Assembly (NCBI RefSeq): GCF_026627425.1
Contig: NZ_JAPNLH010000007.1
Span: 124,001-188,000 of the forward strand
Length of the DNA stretch: 64,000 nucleotides
Direction of reading: 5' to 3'
Source of the DNA: Arthrobacter endolithicus
Lineage (GTDB): Bacteria; Actinomycetota; Actinomycetes; Actinomycetales; Micrococcaceae
Shown piece by piece: positions 1-8,815 of this stretch. How positions within the stretch are numbered: the first letter of the stretch is position 1; each line of letters starts with the position of its first letter. The translations under genes were made by a program, and so were the position numbers. The notes under the pieces are model-generated. The model saw only the letters and a list, made by a program, of their open reading frames with translations, had not been told where the DNA came from and searched no databases.

Positions 1-2
1 TC

Positions 3-620
<618 letters not shown>

Positions 621-628
621 ACACCGGT

Positions 629-663
629 GACTGGCTAAGGTTAACTCCAGGCCTTAGCCAGTC
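629..663 (+). terminator. 12-bp perfect hairpin between eno and divIC
   Basis: GACTGGCTAAGG (629-640) pairs perfectly with CCTTAGCCAGTC (652-663) around an 11-base loop. There is no T-tract, so it may be a weak terminator, an attenuator lowering divIC relative to eno, or an mRNA 3'-end stabiliser. It lies 8 bases after the enolase stop. Confidence 0.6.
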
Positions 664-704
664 GGGCCGCGGCCGGACCGCACAACAGCAGATTCAGGAG
701 AGCC

Positions 705-1319
705 ATGAGTACCCGTCGTCCCAAAGTGCCGCGCGCAGCAAACGCCGGTGCGGACAAGGCAGCGGTGCCCAAATCCGGCTTTCCGGATTCTAATCCTGCC
801 GCCGGGTCCGGACCAGCTGCGGGCCCCGCCGGGAAATCGCTCACCCGAACCGGCGGGCGACCAGCCGCTGCAGCGAAAGTGGTTTACCGGCATTCTCCTG
901 AAACGCCGGCAAGGGGGCCCAAGCCCGTACCGGCCCGGGCATTTTCCGGCCGTCTGCTGGCTCTCGCCGTCGTCCTGCTGACCATCACGGTTTTGCTGGC
1001 ACCCTCCATCCATACCTACCTGCAACAGCGGGCGCAGATTTCCGCGCTGGAGCAGGACATCTCGGTCAAGCAGCAGCAGCAGACCGAGCTGAAGAATGAG
1101 GCGGCCAGGTGGAGCGATCCGGCCTATGTTAAGCAGCAGGCCCGGGACCGGGTTAATATGTTGATGCCCGGAGAAACGGGCTATTGGGTGTATGGTGCGG
1201 ACGGCTCGGGACCCAGCTCTCAGCCGTCGGGCAGCTCCCCTGCATCGTCCGGGACCACGGCAACGCTGCCGTGGGTCGACGGACTCATCCAATCGATCAA
1301 GCGCTCCGCGACCGAATAG
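705..1319 (+). CDS. Septum formation initiator DivIC/FtsB family protein
   Basis: Likely bitopic division protein working with FtsL/FtsQ-type partners at the septum. The 204-residue product has a long disordered basic N-terminus (about 1-80, rich in Ala, Pro, Gly, Lys), one membrane segment (about 85-105, LLALAVVLLTITVLLAPS), then a coiled coil (about 108-150, QQRAQISALEQDISVKQQQQ) and the family motif AYVKQQARDRVNMLMPGE. The C-terminus is a Ser/Pro/Gln tail. The ATG has an AGGAG-type ribosome binding site upstream. Position directly after eno is typical of actinobacteria. Confidence 0.9.
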   Translation: MSTRRPKVPRAANAGADKAAVPKSGFPDSNPAAGSGPAAGPAGKSLTRTGGRPAAAAKVVYRHSPETPARGPKPVPARAFSGRLLALAVVLLTITVLLAPSIHTYLQQRAQISALEQDISVKQQQQTELKNEAARWSDPAYVKQQARDRVNMLMPGETGYWVYGADGSGPSSQPSGSSPASSGTTATLPWVDGLIQSIKRSATE

Positions 1320-1386
1320 CACGCAGCAGCGGCCGGGCGGAATATGCCGGTTTTCCATCAGTCTTCTAGTCCCAGGAAGGACGCCG

Positions 1387-2016
1387 GTGACCACGCCAGC
1401 CTCCGCAGCCAAAGCGTCAGGTCGGGCAGCTACAGCTGCGGACCTGGACACCCTCAGCCGCCAGCTTAACCGCCCCGTCCGTGACGTCGTCGAAATTCCG
1501 GCCCGCTGCGTGTGCGGGAATCCATTAGTGGCCGCCACCGCGCCGCGGCTCAGCAATGGAATTCCCTTTCCGACAACCTTCTATCTGACACATCCGGTGA
1601 TCACCGCCGCCGTGTCACGGCTGGAGGCCGCGGGGCTGATGAACACGATGACGGAGCGGTTGTCGGCCGAGCCCGAGTTGGCCGCCGCCTACTTGGCCGC
1701 ACATCGGGCTTACCTGAGTGCGCGGGCCGGCATCGGCGAGCGTGCCGGCACCGGTGCCGTCCCGGAGATCGACGGGATTTCCGCCGGTGGGATGCCCACC
1801 CGCGTGAAATGCCTGCATGTGCTGGTCGGACATGCGCTGGCCGCGGGACCGGGGGTGAACCCGCTGGGCGACGAGGCAATCGAGGCCATTGCGCAATGGT
1901 GGACGCCGGAGCGCTGCTACTGCGCCGGAGCCTGGGATCCACAGAGCCCGGTTCCATCCCGCGACCTCAGCCGGCACGTCAGGCATCAGCACAGCCAGCA
2001 GCTTCCTCAGTCCTGA
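1387..2016 (+). CDS. DUF501 domain-containing protein
   Basis: Conserved actinobacterial protein of unknown function, 209 residues. The GTG at 1387 is chosen because AGGAAGG (1374-1380) lies 6 bases upstream; the open frame extends further 5' but into the preceding gene. The core has a Cys pair (ARCVCGNPLV), the segment PFPTTFYLTHP, the helix EAAGLMNTMTERL, a central GMPTRVKCLHVLVGHALA motif and a C-terminal CYCAGAW. The conserved Cys and His residues suggest metal or Fe-S binding, which is inference. It sits between divIC and ppx, matching Rv1025. Confidence 0.9.
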   Translation: MTTPASAAKASGRAATAADLDTLSRQLNRPVRDVVEIPARCVCGNPLVAATAPRLSNGIPFPTTFYLTHPVITAAVSRLEAAGLMNTMTERLSAEPELAAAYLAAHRAYLSARAGIGERAGTGAVPEIDGISAGGMPTRVKCLHVLVGHALAAGPGVNPLGDEAIEAIAQWWTPERCYCAGAWDPQSPVPSRDLSRHVRHQHSQQLPQS

Positions 2017-2046
2017 CAGATGAACCCCGTTCCGAAAGGCCGTCCC

Positions 2047-2988
2047 ATGCGTGTAGCTGCCATCGACTGTGGAACCAATTCGATCCGTTTGCTGATCGCC
2101 GACGTTGACGGCGGCGTTTTGACTGATGTGCACCGGGAAATGCGCGTGGTGCGGCTGGGGCAGGGAGTGGACGCGACCGGCAAGTTCTCTGCCCAGGCGC
2201 TGGAACGTACCTTCAGCGCCACCGAGGACTACGCCACGCTCATCCGTTCCCATGGTGCAGCGCGGGTGCGGTTTGTCGCCACCTCAGCGACCCGCGATGC
2301 GCAGAACCGGCAGATGTTCATTGATGGGGTCAGGGCACGCCTGGGCGTGGAGCCGGAGGTTGTCAGCGGAGATGAGGAAGCGGCGTTATCCTTCGCCGGA
2401 GCTGCCAGCGTACTGCCTGGTCTGGGTGCCCCGCTGGTGCTAGTGGTGGATCTTGGCGGCGGCAGCACCGAGTTTGTTGCCGGTAATCATGATGGAGTAC
2501 AGGCCGGGATCAGTACCAATATGGGCTGCGTTCGCTTCACCGAGCGCTTCCTGCGCAGCGATCCGCCCAGCGCCGCGGAAATTGCCCAGGCGCAGGCGGC
2601 CGTTGAAGACCAGCTCAGCACCGTGCTGGGCGCCGTACCGCTGGCGGAGGCGGATAGTCTGCTCGGCGTTGCCGGCTCGGTGACCACCATAACGGCACAG
2701 GCCCTGCGCCTGCCGCGCTATGACTCCGGGCGGATCCACGGGGCCGTCCTGCCCGCTGAAACGGTAATTCGGGCCTGCACCGAACTGCTGGAGATGACAC
2801 GGGAGCAGCGAAAAACCCTGCCGTTTATGCACCCGGGCCGGGTGGACGTGATCGGTGCGGGTGCACTCATCTGGCGGACGGTGATCGCCCGCCTGGTCGT
2901 TCTTACCGCCGGCAGGCTCAACTCGGTAACTGCGAGCGAACACGATATTCTGGATGGCATCGCGTTGGGGATCTCCCAGCAGGACTAA
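2047..2988 (+). CDS. ppx: Ppx/GppA family exopolyphosphatase
   Basis: Member of the ASKHA phosphatase family that hydrolyses inorganic polyphosphate or pppGpp; equivalent by position to mycobacterial Ppx2 (Rv1026). The 313-residue protein starts VAAIDCGTNSIRLLIADV (phosphate-1 loop), followed by VVSGDEEAALSF and the second nucleotide loop LVLVVDLGGGSTEF, with GVAGSVTTI near residue 210. The ATG at 2047 is preferred over 2020 because GAAAGG lies 7 bases upstream. It is a single-module protein lacking the C-terminal extension of E. coli Ppx. Confidence 0.95.
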   Translation: MRVAAIDCGTNSIRLLIADVDGGVLTDVHREMRVVRLGQGVDATGKFSAQALERTFSATEDYATLIRSHGAARVRFVATSATRDAQNRQMFIDGVRARLGVEPEVVSGDEEAALSFAGAASVLPGLGAPLVLVVDLGGGSTEFVAGNHDGVQAGISTNMGCVRFTERFLRSDPPSAAEIAQAQAAVEDQLSTVLGAVPLAEADSLLGVAGSVTTITAQALRLPRYDSGRIHGAVLPAETVIRACTELLEMTREQRKTLPFMHPGRVDVIGAGALIWRTVIARLVVLTAGRLNSVTASEHDILDGIALGISQQD

Positions 2989-3049
2989 AGTGTGCAGCCG
3001 GCATGGATGCCCGGGAATCATCGCCACCGAAGCAGACGACGGGAATTCG

Positions 3050-4423
3050 ATGCAGCTACAGACCACGCTGCGGCCTGCGGTCGCAGCACTGCTGACGCTC
3101 GCCGTTTTTGCGGCCCTGTGCGTCGCGGGGCTCCTCACTGCGGTTCCCGCCCACGCGGATGATATCCGCGATCGGGAATACTGGCTGGACAACTACGGCA
3201 TCGCCAAGGCCTGGCAGGTCTCCCAAGGCGCAGGGGTGAAGGTTGCCGTTATTGACAGCGGCATGGACGGAACCCACCCAGACCTGGCCGGCGCCATAGC
3301 CGGCGGGACGGATGTCTCCGGTTCTGGCCAGGCCGATGGTCAAAAGGGGATTGGGGCCGAGCCCGAGCACGGCACCTTGGTGGGGACGCTGCTGGCCGGG
3401 CGTGGCCACTCCTCCGTCTCCGCCAGCTCGGATCCGTCCTCGCCGCCTGGCGTGGGCGCCGGACCGGACGGAGTGATCGGTGTTGCCCCCGAGGCCCAGT
3501 TGCTCAGCGTTTCCGCCTGGCTTGGAAGTGCCAACCCTTCCGGGAAAAGCATCGACGATCAGGTCCCAGCGGCGGTGCGCTGGGCGGTCGACAACGGTGC
3601 CAAGGTCATCAACATGTCTTTGGGCAGTACCTCAACGGCGTGGCCGCAGAGCTGGGACGATGCCTTCCTGTACGCCGAGCAAAAGGACGTGGTACTGGTC
3701 GCGGCCGCGGGAAACCGAAAGAACGGGAGCGTGCAGGTAGGAGCGCCCGCCACCATCCCGGGAGTCCTTGCTGTGGCGGGGCTGGACTACAACGGCATGG
3801 CCAGCCAGGATTCGTCGTCGCAGGGCATCAGTATCGGGGTAGCGGCTCCGGCCGAGAAACTCGTCGGGGGCCTGCCAGGTGGCGGTTACGCGGACTGGAG
3901 CGGAACGTCCGGTGCCGCCCCGATCGTCTCCGGAGTTGCGGCGCTGATCCGTTCCAAATATCCGGAGATGTCAGCCGCGCAGGTGATCAATCGGATTATC
4001 TCCACGGCCAAACCGAAGGGCGAGGGTGTCCCGAACGCGCTGTACGGCTTCGGTCTGCTGGACGCTGCGGGTGCCGTGAGCGCCGATGTCCCGCTCGTGG
4101 CGGCCAACCCGCTGGGCAGCATGGCCGATTGGGTCAGAATTCATCGACGGACCGAGGCCCCGTCGGCAGGCCCCACCGAAGCGCCCTCCTCGACTTCGCC
4201 GCCGGGCGCGGCCGCGGCCCCTACGACGCCGGCCATTGCCGACCCCACGGTTCCTGCGGCTCTGCCGCCCTCTGCACTGGACAGTACCCTTCCGCGCACC
4301 GTGGTCGTCGGATTTTCGATCTTATTCCTGCTGATCCTCGGCGGCGGAACGGTGCATTTGCTCATCGCCCGGAGGGGCCAAAGCCCAGACAAGCAGCCCA
4401 CAGCACAGCCGCCGACCGATTAG
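3050..4423 (+). CDS. Mycosin-like S8 subtilisin-family serine protease, membrane anchored
   Basis: Secreted protease, 457 residues. From ATG 3050 there is a signal peptide (hydrophobic about 10-32, cleavage near AHA-DD). The catalytic triad is visible: Asp69 (VAVIDSGMDG), His107 (EHGTLVG) and Ser287 (WSGTSGAAP), with oxyanion Asn222 (AAAGN). A Pro/Ala-rich linker (about 350-420) leads to a C-terminal membrane helix (VVVGFSILFLLILGGGTVHL) and a short basic tail. This is the mycosin (MycP) layout, yet no ESX secretion gene is adjacent. The longer frame from 2954 would overlap ppx and lose the signal peptide. Confidence 0.92.
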   Translation: MQLQTTLRPAVAALLTLAVFAALCVAGLLTAVPAHADDIRDREYWLDNYGIAKAWQVSQGAGVKVAVIDSGMDGTHPDLAGAIAGGTDVSGSGQADGQKGIGAEPEHGTLVGTLLAGRGHSSVSASSDPSSPPGVGAGPDGVIGVAPEAQLLSVSAWLGSANPSGKSIDDQVPAAVRWAVDNGAKVINMSLGSTSTAWPQSWDDAFLYAEQKDVVLVAAAGNRKNGSVQVGAPATIPGVLAVAGLDYNGMASQDSSSQGISIGVAAPAEKLVGGLPGGGYADWSGTSGAAPIVSGVAALIRSKYPEMSAAQVINRIISTAKPKGEGVPNALYGFGLLDAAGAVSADVPLVAANPLGSMADWVRIHRRTEAPSAGPTEAPSSTSPPGAAAAPTTPAIADPTVPAALPPSALDSTLPRTVVVGFSILFLLILGGGTVHLLIARRGQSPDKQPTAQPPTD

Positions 4424-4438
4424 TGAATGTTTTCACAA
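4421..4438 (+). promoter_or_regulatory. Candidate Rex operator upstream of ndh
   Basis: TAGTGAATGTTTTCACAA matches the Rex consensus TTGTGAA-N4-TTCACAA at 13 of 14 defined positions. It has perfect GTGAA/TTCAC half-sites and lies over the -35 region of the ndh promoter. The first three bases are the stop codon of the upstream protease. Rex is the NADH/NAD+-sensing repressor of respiratory genes. Confidence 0.8.
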
Positions 4439-4445
4439 AGTCTTG

Positions 4446-4451
4446 TACCAT
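4446..4451 (+). promoter_or_regulatory. -10 box of ndh (leaderless type)
   Basis: TACCAT ends 6 bases before the ATG at 4458, so transcription would start at or very near the initiation codon. GTGAAT (4423-4428), inside the Rex site, sits 17 bases upstream as a weak -35. Confidence 0.65.
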
Positions 4452-4457
4452 AGAGGC

Positions 4458-5900
4458 ATGGCTCCTACATCCCAATTCCTGGATCGTCCGCGCGTTCTCG
4501 TAATCGGCGGCGGCTACGTCGGCCTCTACGTGGCCCTACGCCTGCAGAAAAAGATCGCCAACGCCGGTGGCATCGTCACCGTGGTTGACCCGCTGCCCTA
4601 CATGACCTATCAGCCTTTCCTTCCGGAAGTGGCCGCCGGCACCATCGAGGCCCGCCATGCCGTGGTCTCACACCGCAGGCACCTGCGGCAGACCGAGCTC
4701 ATCCAGGGCTCCGTCACCAGCATCGATCATGAAAACCGGACCGCCGTGGTAGCCCCGGCAGATGGCGGAGAGCACTTCGAGCTCCCGTACTTCGACGTCG
4801 TCGTGGCAGCCGGTTCCATCACCCGGACCTTCCCAATCAAGGGTCTGGCGGAAAACGGGATCGGGATGAAAACCATCGAAGAGGCCGTTGCCGTCCGCAA
4901 CCAGGTCCTGGACCGGATCGAAGCGGCCTCCACCGAGACGGATCCTGCCAAGCGCAAGCGCGCCTTGACGTTCGTCGTCGTCGGCGGCGGTTTTGCCGGT
5001 ATCGAAACCATCACCGAACTTGAGGACATGGCCCGCACCGCGGCGAAGCAGAACCCGCGGCTTAACGTCGCAGAACTTCGGTTCGTGCTGGTCGAGGCCA
5101 TGGGTCGGATCATGCCCGAGGTCACACAGCCACAGTCTGAATGGGTCATTGAGCACCTGCGCAGCCGCAACATCGAGGTTTTGCTCAATACCTCACTGGC
5201 CAGCGCCGTGGACAACCACATGAGCCTGATCAATATGCCGGAGAAGACCGTCGCTCAGGAATTTGACGCGGATACGCTGATCTGGACCGCCGGAGTGCAG
5301 GCAAACCCGATGGTCCGGTCCACCGACTTCCCGATCGACCCGCGCGGCCGGGTGCAGGTAGGGGCCGATCTTCGGGTTACCGGCGAATTCGGCGCCATCC
5401 CGAACGCCTGGGCGGCCGGCGACGTCGCGGCCGTTCCGGATCTGACCGGCGGCGGTGTAGCGGGCTTCTGCGTCCCGAACGCCCAACACGCGCTCCGCCA
5501 GGCAAAGCGTCTGGCCAGCAACCTGTGGGCCTCACGCTTTGACAAGCCACTGACGGATTACAAGCACAAGAGCCTTGGCGCTGTTGCCGGTTTCGGTGAG
5601 TGGAAGGGCGTTGCCAACATCATGGGCGTCGGACTCAGGGGCTGGCCGGCCTGGCTGGCGCACCGCGGCTACCATGGCCTGGCGATGCCGACGTTCGAGC
5701 GTAAATGGCGCGTCATATCGGACTGGTTCATCAGCCTCTTTACCGGCCGCGACATCACAGCGCTGCTGGATCTGGATCGCCCCCGGGCGGCCTTCCGGGC
5801 CGCGGCCGGACCTGCGCCGAAGCCGGCGGCGAAGCCTGCCGATGCTCCGGTTGTTGCGTCGAGTCCGGCCAACGAAGGGGTCCCGGTCGGGGCCAAGTAA
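4458..5900 (+). CDS. ndh: Type II NADH dehydrogenase (NAD(P)/FAD-dependent oxidoreductase)
   Basis: Non-proton-pumping NADH:quinone oxidoreductase feeding the respiratory chain, peripherally membrane bound. The 480-residue protein has an N-terminal FAD-binding Rossmann motif (VLVIGGGYVGLYVALRL), the NDH-2 quinone-site segment MTYQPFLPEVAAG, a second dinucleotide motif (FVVVGGGFAGIETITEL, about 175) and the FAD-closing AAGDVAAVPD (about 318). The C-terminal amphipathic region and Ala/Pro tail agree with membrane association. The start at 4458 has no good Shine-Dalgarno but a -10 box 6 bases upstream. A Rex operator suggests derepression at high NADH/NAD+. Confidence 0.95.
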   Translation: MAPTSQFLDRPRVLVIGGGYVGLYVALRLQKKIANAGGIVTVVDPLPYMTYQPFLPEVAAGTIEARHAVVSHRRHLRQTELIQGSVTSIDHENRTAVVAPADGGEHFELPYFDVVVAAGSITRTFPIKGLAENGIGMKTIEEAVAVRNQVLDRIEAASTETDPAKRKRALTFVVVGGGFAGIETITELEDMARTAAKQNPRLNVAELRFVLVEAMGRIMPEVTQPQSEWVIEHLRSRNIEVLLNTSLASAVDNHMSLINMPEKTVAQEFDADTLIWTAGVQANPMVRSTDFPIDPRGRVQVGADLRVTGEFGAIPNAWAAGDVAAVPDLTGGGVAGFCVPNAQHALRQAKRLASNLWASRFDKPLTDYKHKSLGAVAGFGEWKGVANIMGVGLRGWPAWLAHRGYHGLAMPTFERKWRVISDWFISLFTGRDITALLDLDRPRAAFRAAAGPAPKPAAKPADAPVVASSPANEGVPVGAK

Positions 5901-6059
5901 CGACGCTGGGTTTAATGCCCGACGGCGCCCGGTCCGGATTGCGGATGGGGCGCCGTTCGCGTTTGGGCGCGGCGACTTAGCCATTTCGCAGGCGCTGCTG
6001 TCGGCCCGGTTTTTTCCCGGTTTTTCCCGGCACGCCGGATCGAGTACGCTGGACCGCGG

Positions 6060-6133
6060 GCCCCAATAGCCCAATCGGCAGAGGCAGCAGACTTAAAATC
6101 TGTTCAGTCTGGGTTCAAGTCCCAGTTGGGGCA
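6060..6133 (+). tRNA. tRNA with Leu(UAA) anticodon, short variable arm
   Basis: A 74-nt cloverleaf: acceptor GCCCCAA/TTGGGGC, a 3-bp D stem GCC/GGC with an 11-base loop, anticodon stem GCAGA/TCTGT around CTTAAAA (anticodon TAA), variable region TCAGT of only 5 nt, T arm CTGGG-TTCAAGT-CCCAG, and discriminator A73. CCA is not encoded. Leucine tRNAs normally carry a long variable arm, so this class I shape with a Leu anticodon is unusual. A TACGCT box at 6045-6050 could serve as -10. Confidence 0.9.
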
Positions 6134-6294
6134 CTTTTGCGGCGAAACTGCGAAGCTGCGGCCGCACTGTGTAGGCACCAGTGCGGGCAGCCGCCAGTGG
6201 GGACGCGTGCAGAGCGGAACTATTTCCGGCGGCGGTTCGTCAGACTTGGTAGGCTTAGATTTTCTCACCTGCCCCGGATGGAGGACACCGCACC

Positions 6295-7146
6295 ATGGCT
6301 GTCAGCGGAAACCCCGTATTTGCCAATAACAAGAACTTCACTGCCAGGCCGGCGTTCCAGGGCCAGCTGCAAAACCAGGGCTACAACGGCGCTGAAGCCT
6401 CGACGAAAAATGCCGGGCTGAGTCCGCAGCAGCTGCAGGACCTGTACAACGCGCCGTCGGCAGGTCCCTCGCAGACGGGCCGAATGACGCTCGACGACGT
6501 CATCATCAAGACCGTGGGCATGCTTGCCCTGGTGCTGGTCGGGGCCGCTGTGGGCTGGATCTTCCCGGCGCTGACCATTCCCGGCATGATCATCGGCCTG
6601 GTGCTTGGCCTGGTCAACTCCTTCAAGCGTGAACCGTCACCGGCGCTGATGATGCTCTACGCGGCCGCCGAGGGAGTGTTCTTGGGCGGGATCTCCGGTT
6701 TTCTCGAGGGTATGTTCCCCGGGATCGTGGTGCAGGCCGTGCTCGGCACGTTGTCCGTCTTCGCCGTGACGCTGCTGCTGTTCAAGAGCGGCAAGGTCCG
6801 GGCGACGCCGAAGTTGACGAAGATCTTTATGATCGGCATCGGCGGCTATCTGGTCTTCTCCTTGCTGAACTTCGGCCTCATGGTCTTCAACGTTACCGAC
6901 AGTCCCTGGGGCATCCGGAGCATGCATATTCCGGGGACCAGCATTCCGTTCGGGCTGGTGCTGGGCCTGCTCGCCATCGCTCTGGCGGCATTCTCCCTGG
7001 TGATGGACTTTACGTCCATCCAGGGCGGCGTGCAGAACGGGGTCCCGGCCAAGTACTCCTGGACGGCCGCCTTCGGACTCACCGTTACTCTGGTATGGCT
7101 TTATGTGGAGATCCTGCGCCTGCTGGCGATCATGCGAAACAACTAG
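6295..7146 (+). CDS. Bax inhibitor-1/YccA family membrane protein
   Basis: Integral membrane protein of the BI-1/TMBIM superfamily (putative ion or Ca2+ leak family; the bacterial role is not settled). The 283-residue protein has a soluble N-terminus (about 1-65, FTARPAFQGQLQNQGYNG and a Tyr-rich stretch) followed by seven predicted membrane helices, including MLALVLVGAAVGWIFPALTI and the C-terminal FGLTVTLVWLYVEILRLLAI. A GGAGG lies about 12 bases before the ATG at 6295. It stands alone downstream of the tRNA. Confidence 0.92.
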   Translation: MAVSGNPVFANNKNFTARPAFQGQLQNQGYNGAEASTKNAGLSPQQLQDLYNAPSAGPSQTGRMTLDDVIIKTVGMLALVLVGAAVGWIFPALTIPGMIIGLVLGLVNSFKREPSPALMMLYAAAEGVFLGGISGFLEGMFPGIVVQAVLGTLSVFAVTLLLFKSGKVRATPKLTKIFMIGIGGYLVFSLLNFGLMVFNVTDSPWGIRSMHIPGTSIPFGLVLGLLAIALAAFSLVMDFTSIQGGVQNGVPAKYSWTAAFGLTVTLVWLYVEILRLLAIMRNN

Positions 7147-7213
7147 CCGCCGGGTAGGTCAGGCGACTATTCACGGCTGGCGAATGCCGTGCCTACGGAC
7201 GGCTGCCGGGGAT

Positions 7214-7253
7214 ATGGAGGGATGCCCTGGGAAATTCCACGGCATCCCTCCAT
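7214..7253. terminator. Long hairpin downstream of BI-1 gene
   Basis: ATGGAGGGATGCC (7214-7226) pairs perfectly with GGCATCCCTCCAT (7241-7253). An inner TGG/CCA helix (7228-7230/7237-7239) closes a GAAATT loop. It is followed on the + strand by TTATAT, so it probably acts as terminator or 3'-end stabiliser. Confidence 0.6.
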
Positions 7254-7288
7254 TTATATGGCACTTTCGCATGGGCCTCCTGACCCTG

Positions 7289-7310
7289 AAAAACCGCCCG
7301 CTCCGGGCGG
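7289..7310 (-). terminator. Rho-independent terminator for the thiolase transcript
   Basis: On the minus strand CCGCCCG-GAG-CGGGCGG (7294-7310) is followed directly by TTTTT (7289-7293), a classic stem plus U-tract, about 185 bases past the thiolase stop. Confidence 0.7.
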
Positions 7311-7495
7311 GGGCTTTACCGCGAGTCCGATGGCGAACGCTGGGGCCACCGGCAACGCGGTTCGGGATATCCTGCAGAACCGCACGGGCAGCAATGGCCG
7401 GGCCAGCAGCCGCCTCGGCGACAGCAGCAGCCTCCGCAGTCCAACCGGCCGCCACCGGCCGATCCGCAGCCGCCGGCATAACTCAGCGGAGCACG

Positions 7496-8743
7496 TCAGT
7501 TCAACCTTTCCAGGATCAGCGCCATGCCCTGCCCGCCACCGACGCACAGGGTCGCCAGACCCAAGCTGCCGTCCGTCGTCGTCAGCCCATTCAATAAGGT
7601 GGTGACCATCCGGACGCCCGTCATTCCGAAAGGGTGGCCCAATGCGATGGCGCCGCCGAAGACATTGAGCTTGGCAGGATCGATGCCCAGTGCGCGGCGG
7701 CTGGCGACGACCTGGACGGCAAAAGCCTCGTTGAGTTCGACCAGGTCGATGTCCTTGACCGTTAGTGACGCCAACGCAAGCGCGCGCCGGGTGGCCTCGA
7801 TCGGGCCCAGGCCCATAATCTCCGGGGAGAGGGCACTGACGCCCGTGGAGACGATTCGTGCCAGCGGAGTCAGACCCAGTTCACGGGCGCGGGTGGCGCT
7901 CATCACGACGGCGGCAGCTGCCCCGTCGTTCAAGGGGCAGGCATTGCCGGCGGTCACCGTGCCACCGGGTCGGAATGCGGGCTGTAGAGTGCTCACGGAG
8001 TCCATCGTGACCCCCGCCCGGGGCGAGTCGTCGCGGTCGACCACGATGCCGTCACGGCGGGTGTAGGGTGTAATCTCGCGGGCATAGAAGCCGGCCGCGA
8101 TGGCCGCCTCGGCGCGGTTCTGGCTCTGCACACCCCACTGGTCCTGAATATCACGGCCGATACCCAGGGAGGTGGCGACGTTTTCCGCCGTCTGCCCCAT
8201 CGAAAGGTAGATGTTGGGCATCTCCCCGTTCAGCCGGGGATCCGTCCACGGCGCATTGGCAGCGGCCACTGCGGCGGACCGCGCGCCTGCCTCGGCGAAC
8301 TTCGGATTGTGGTTGGCACCTTCGGTTTCCCCAGCGCCCTTCCAGCTCTGGTACCGCGAGACGGACTCGACGCCGGCAGCTATAAAAGCGTGGCCTTCGC
8401 CGGCACGGATGGCGTGGAAGGCCATCCGAAGGCTCTGCAGGCTCGAGGCGCAGAAACGGTTTATCGTTGCGGCGGGAACGGTGTCCAGCCCGGCCAGCAC
8501 GCTGACCACCCGCGCCATGTTCGAGCCTGCTTCGCCGCTGGGTTCGGCACAGCCCAGATACAGATCATCCAAGGTCGTTGGGTCAAGCTCGGGAACCTTG
8601 GCCAACGCCGCGGTGAGCATGGCGGCCGCCAGGTCGTCCGGGCGCTCGTCTTTCAGCGAGCCTCTAAAGGCCCGGCCAATGGGACTGCGGGCAATGGAGA
8701 CGATCACGGCTTCTGGCATTGTCCCGGTGCTGGCTGTACTCAT
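7496..8743 (-). CDS. Acetyl-CoA C-acyltransferase (thiolase)
   Basis: Thiolase, 415 residues, for beta-oxidation or acetoacetyl-CoA metabolism. The nucleophilic Cys is in NRFCASSLQSLRMA (about residue 95), the catalytic His in GGAIALGHPFGMTG (about 370), and the second Cys in TLCVGGGQGMALIL at the C-terminus. The 5' end begins MSTASTGTMPEAVIV; a second Met nine residues in is an alternative start. By sequence and setting it resembles the fadA3 type. It lies 72 bases after galK on the same strand and could be partly read through from the gal operon, but no functional link is evident. Confidence 0.93.
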   Translation of the reverse strand: MSTASTGTMPEAVIVSIARSPIGRAFRGSLKDERPDDLAAAMLTAALAKVPELDPTTLDDLYLGCAEPSGEAGSNMARVVSVLAGLDTVPAATINRFCASSLQSLRMAFHAIRAGEGHAFIAAGVESVSRYQSWKGAGETEGANHNPKFAEAGARSAAVAAANAPWTDPRLNGEMPNIYLSMGQTAENVATSLGIGRDIQDQWGVQSQNRAEAAIAAGFYAREITPYTRRDGIVVDRDDSPRAGVTMDSVSTLQPAFRPGGTVTAGNACPLNDGAAAAVVMSATRARELGLTPLARIVSTGVSALSPEIMGLGPIEATRRALALASLTVKDIDLVELNEAFAVQVVASRRALGIDPAKLNVFGGAIALGHPFGMTGVRMVTTLLNGLTTTDGSLGLATLCVGGGQGMALILERLN

Positions 8744-8815
8744 GGCTCCATTGTGGCCGCGATCGGCAGCTCACTCAACGTTGCCGGTGCACGCGGACGT
8801 TCTCAGCACTGCGGG

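Larger units (their letters stand above)
7147..7495. other. Intergenic region between convergent BI-1 and thiolase genes
   Basis: 349 bases without a supportable gene. Short ORFs on both strands are low-complexity Ala/Arg/Pro-rich translations with no recognisable motif or ribosome binding site. It holds two hairpins, described separately, that could end both convergent transcripts. Confidence 0.6.

Noticed and set aside
654-1556. 300-codon leftward frame across divIC and DUF501
   Set aside because: Covers two well-supported rightward genes and shows no recognisable domain.
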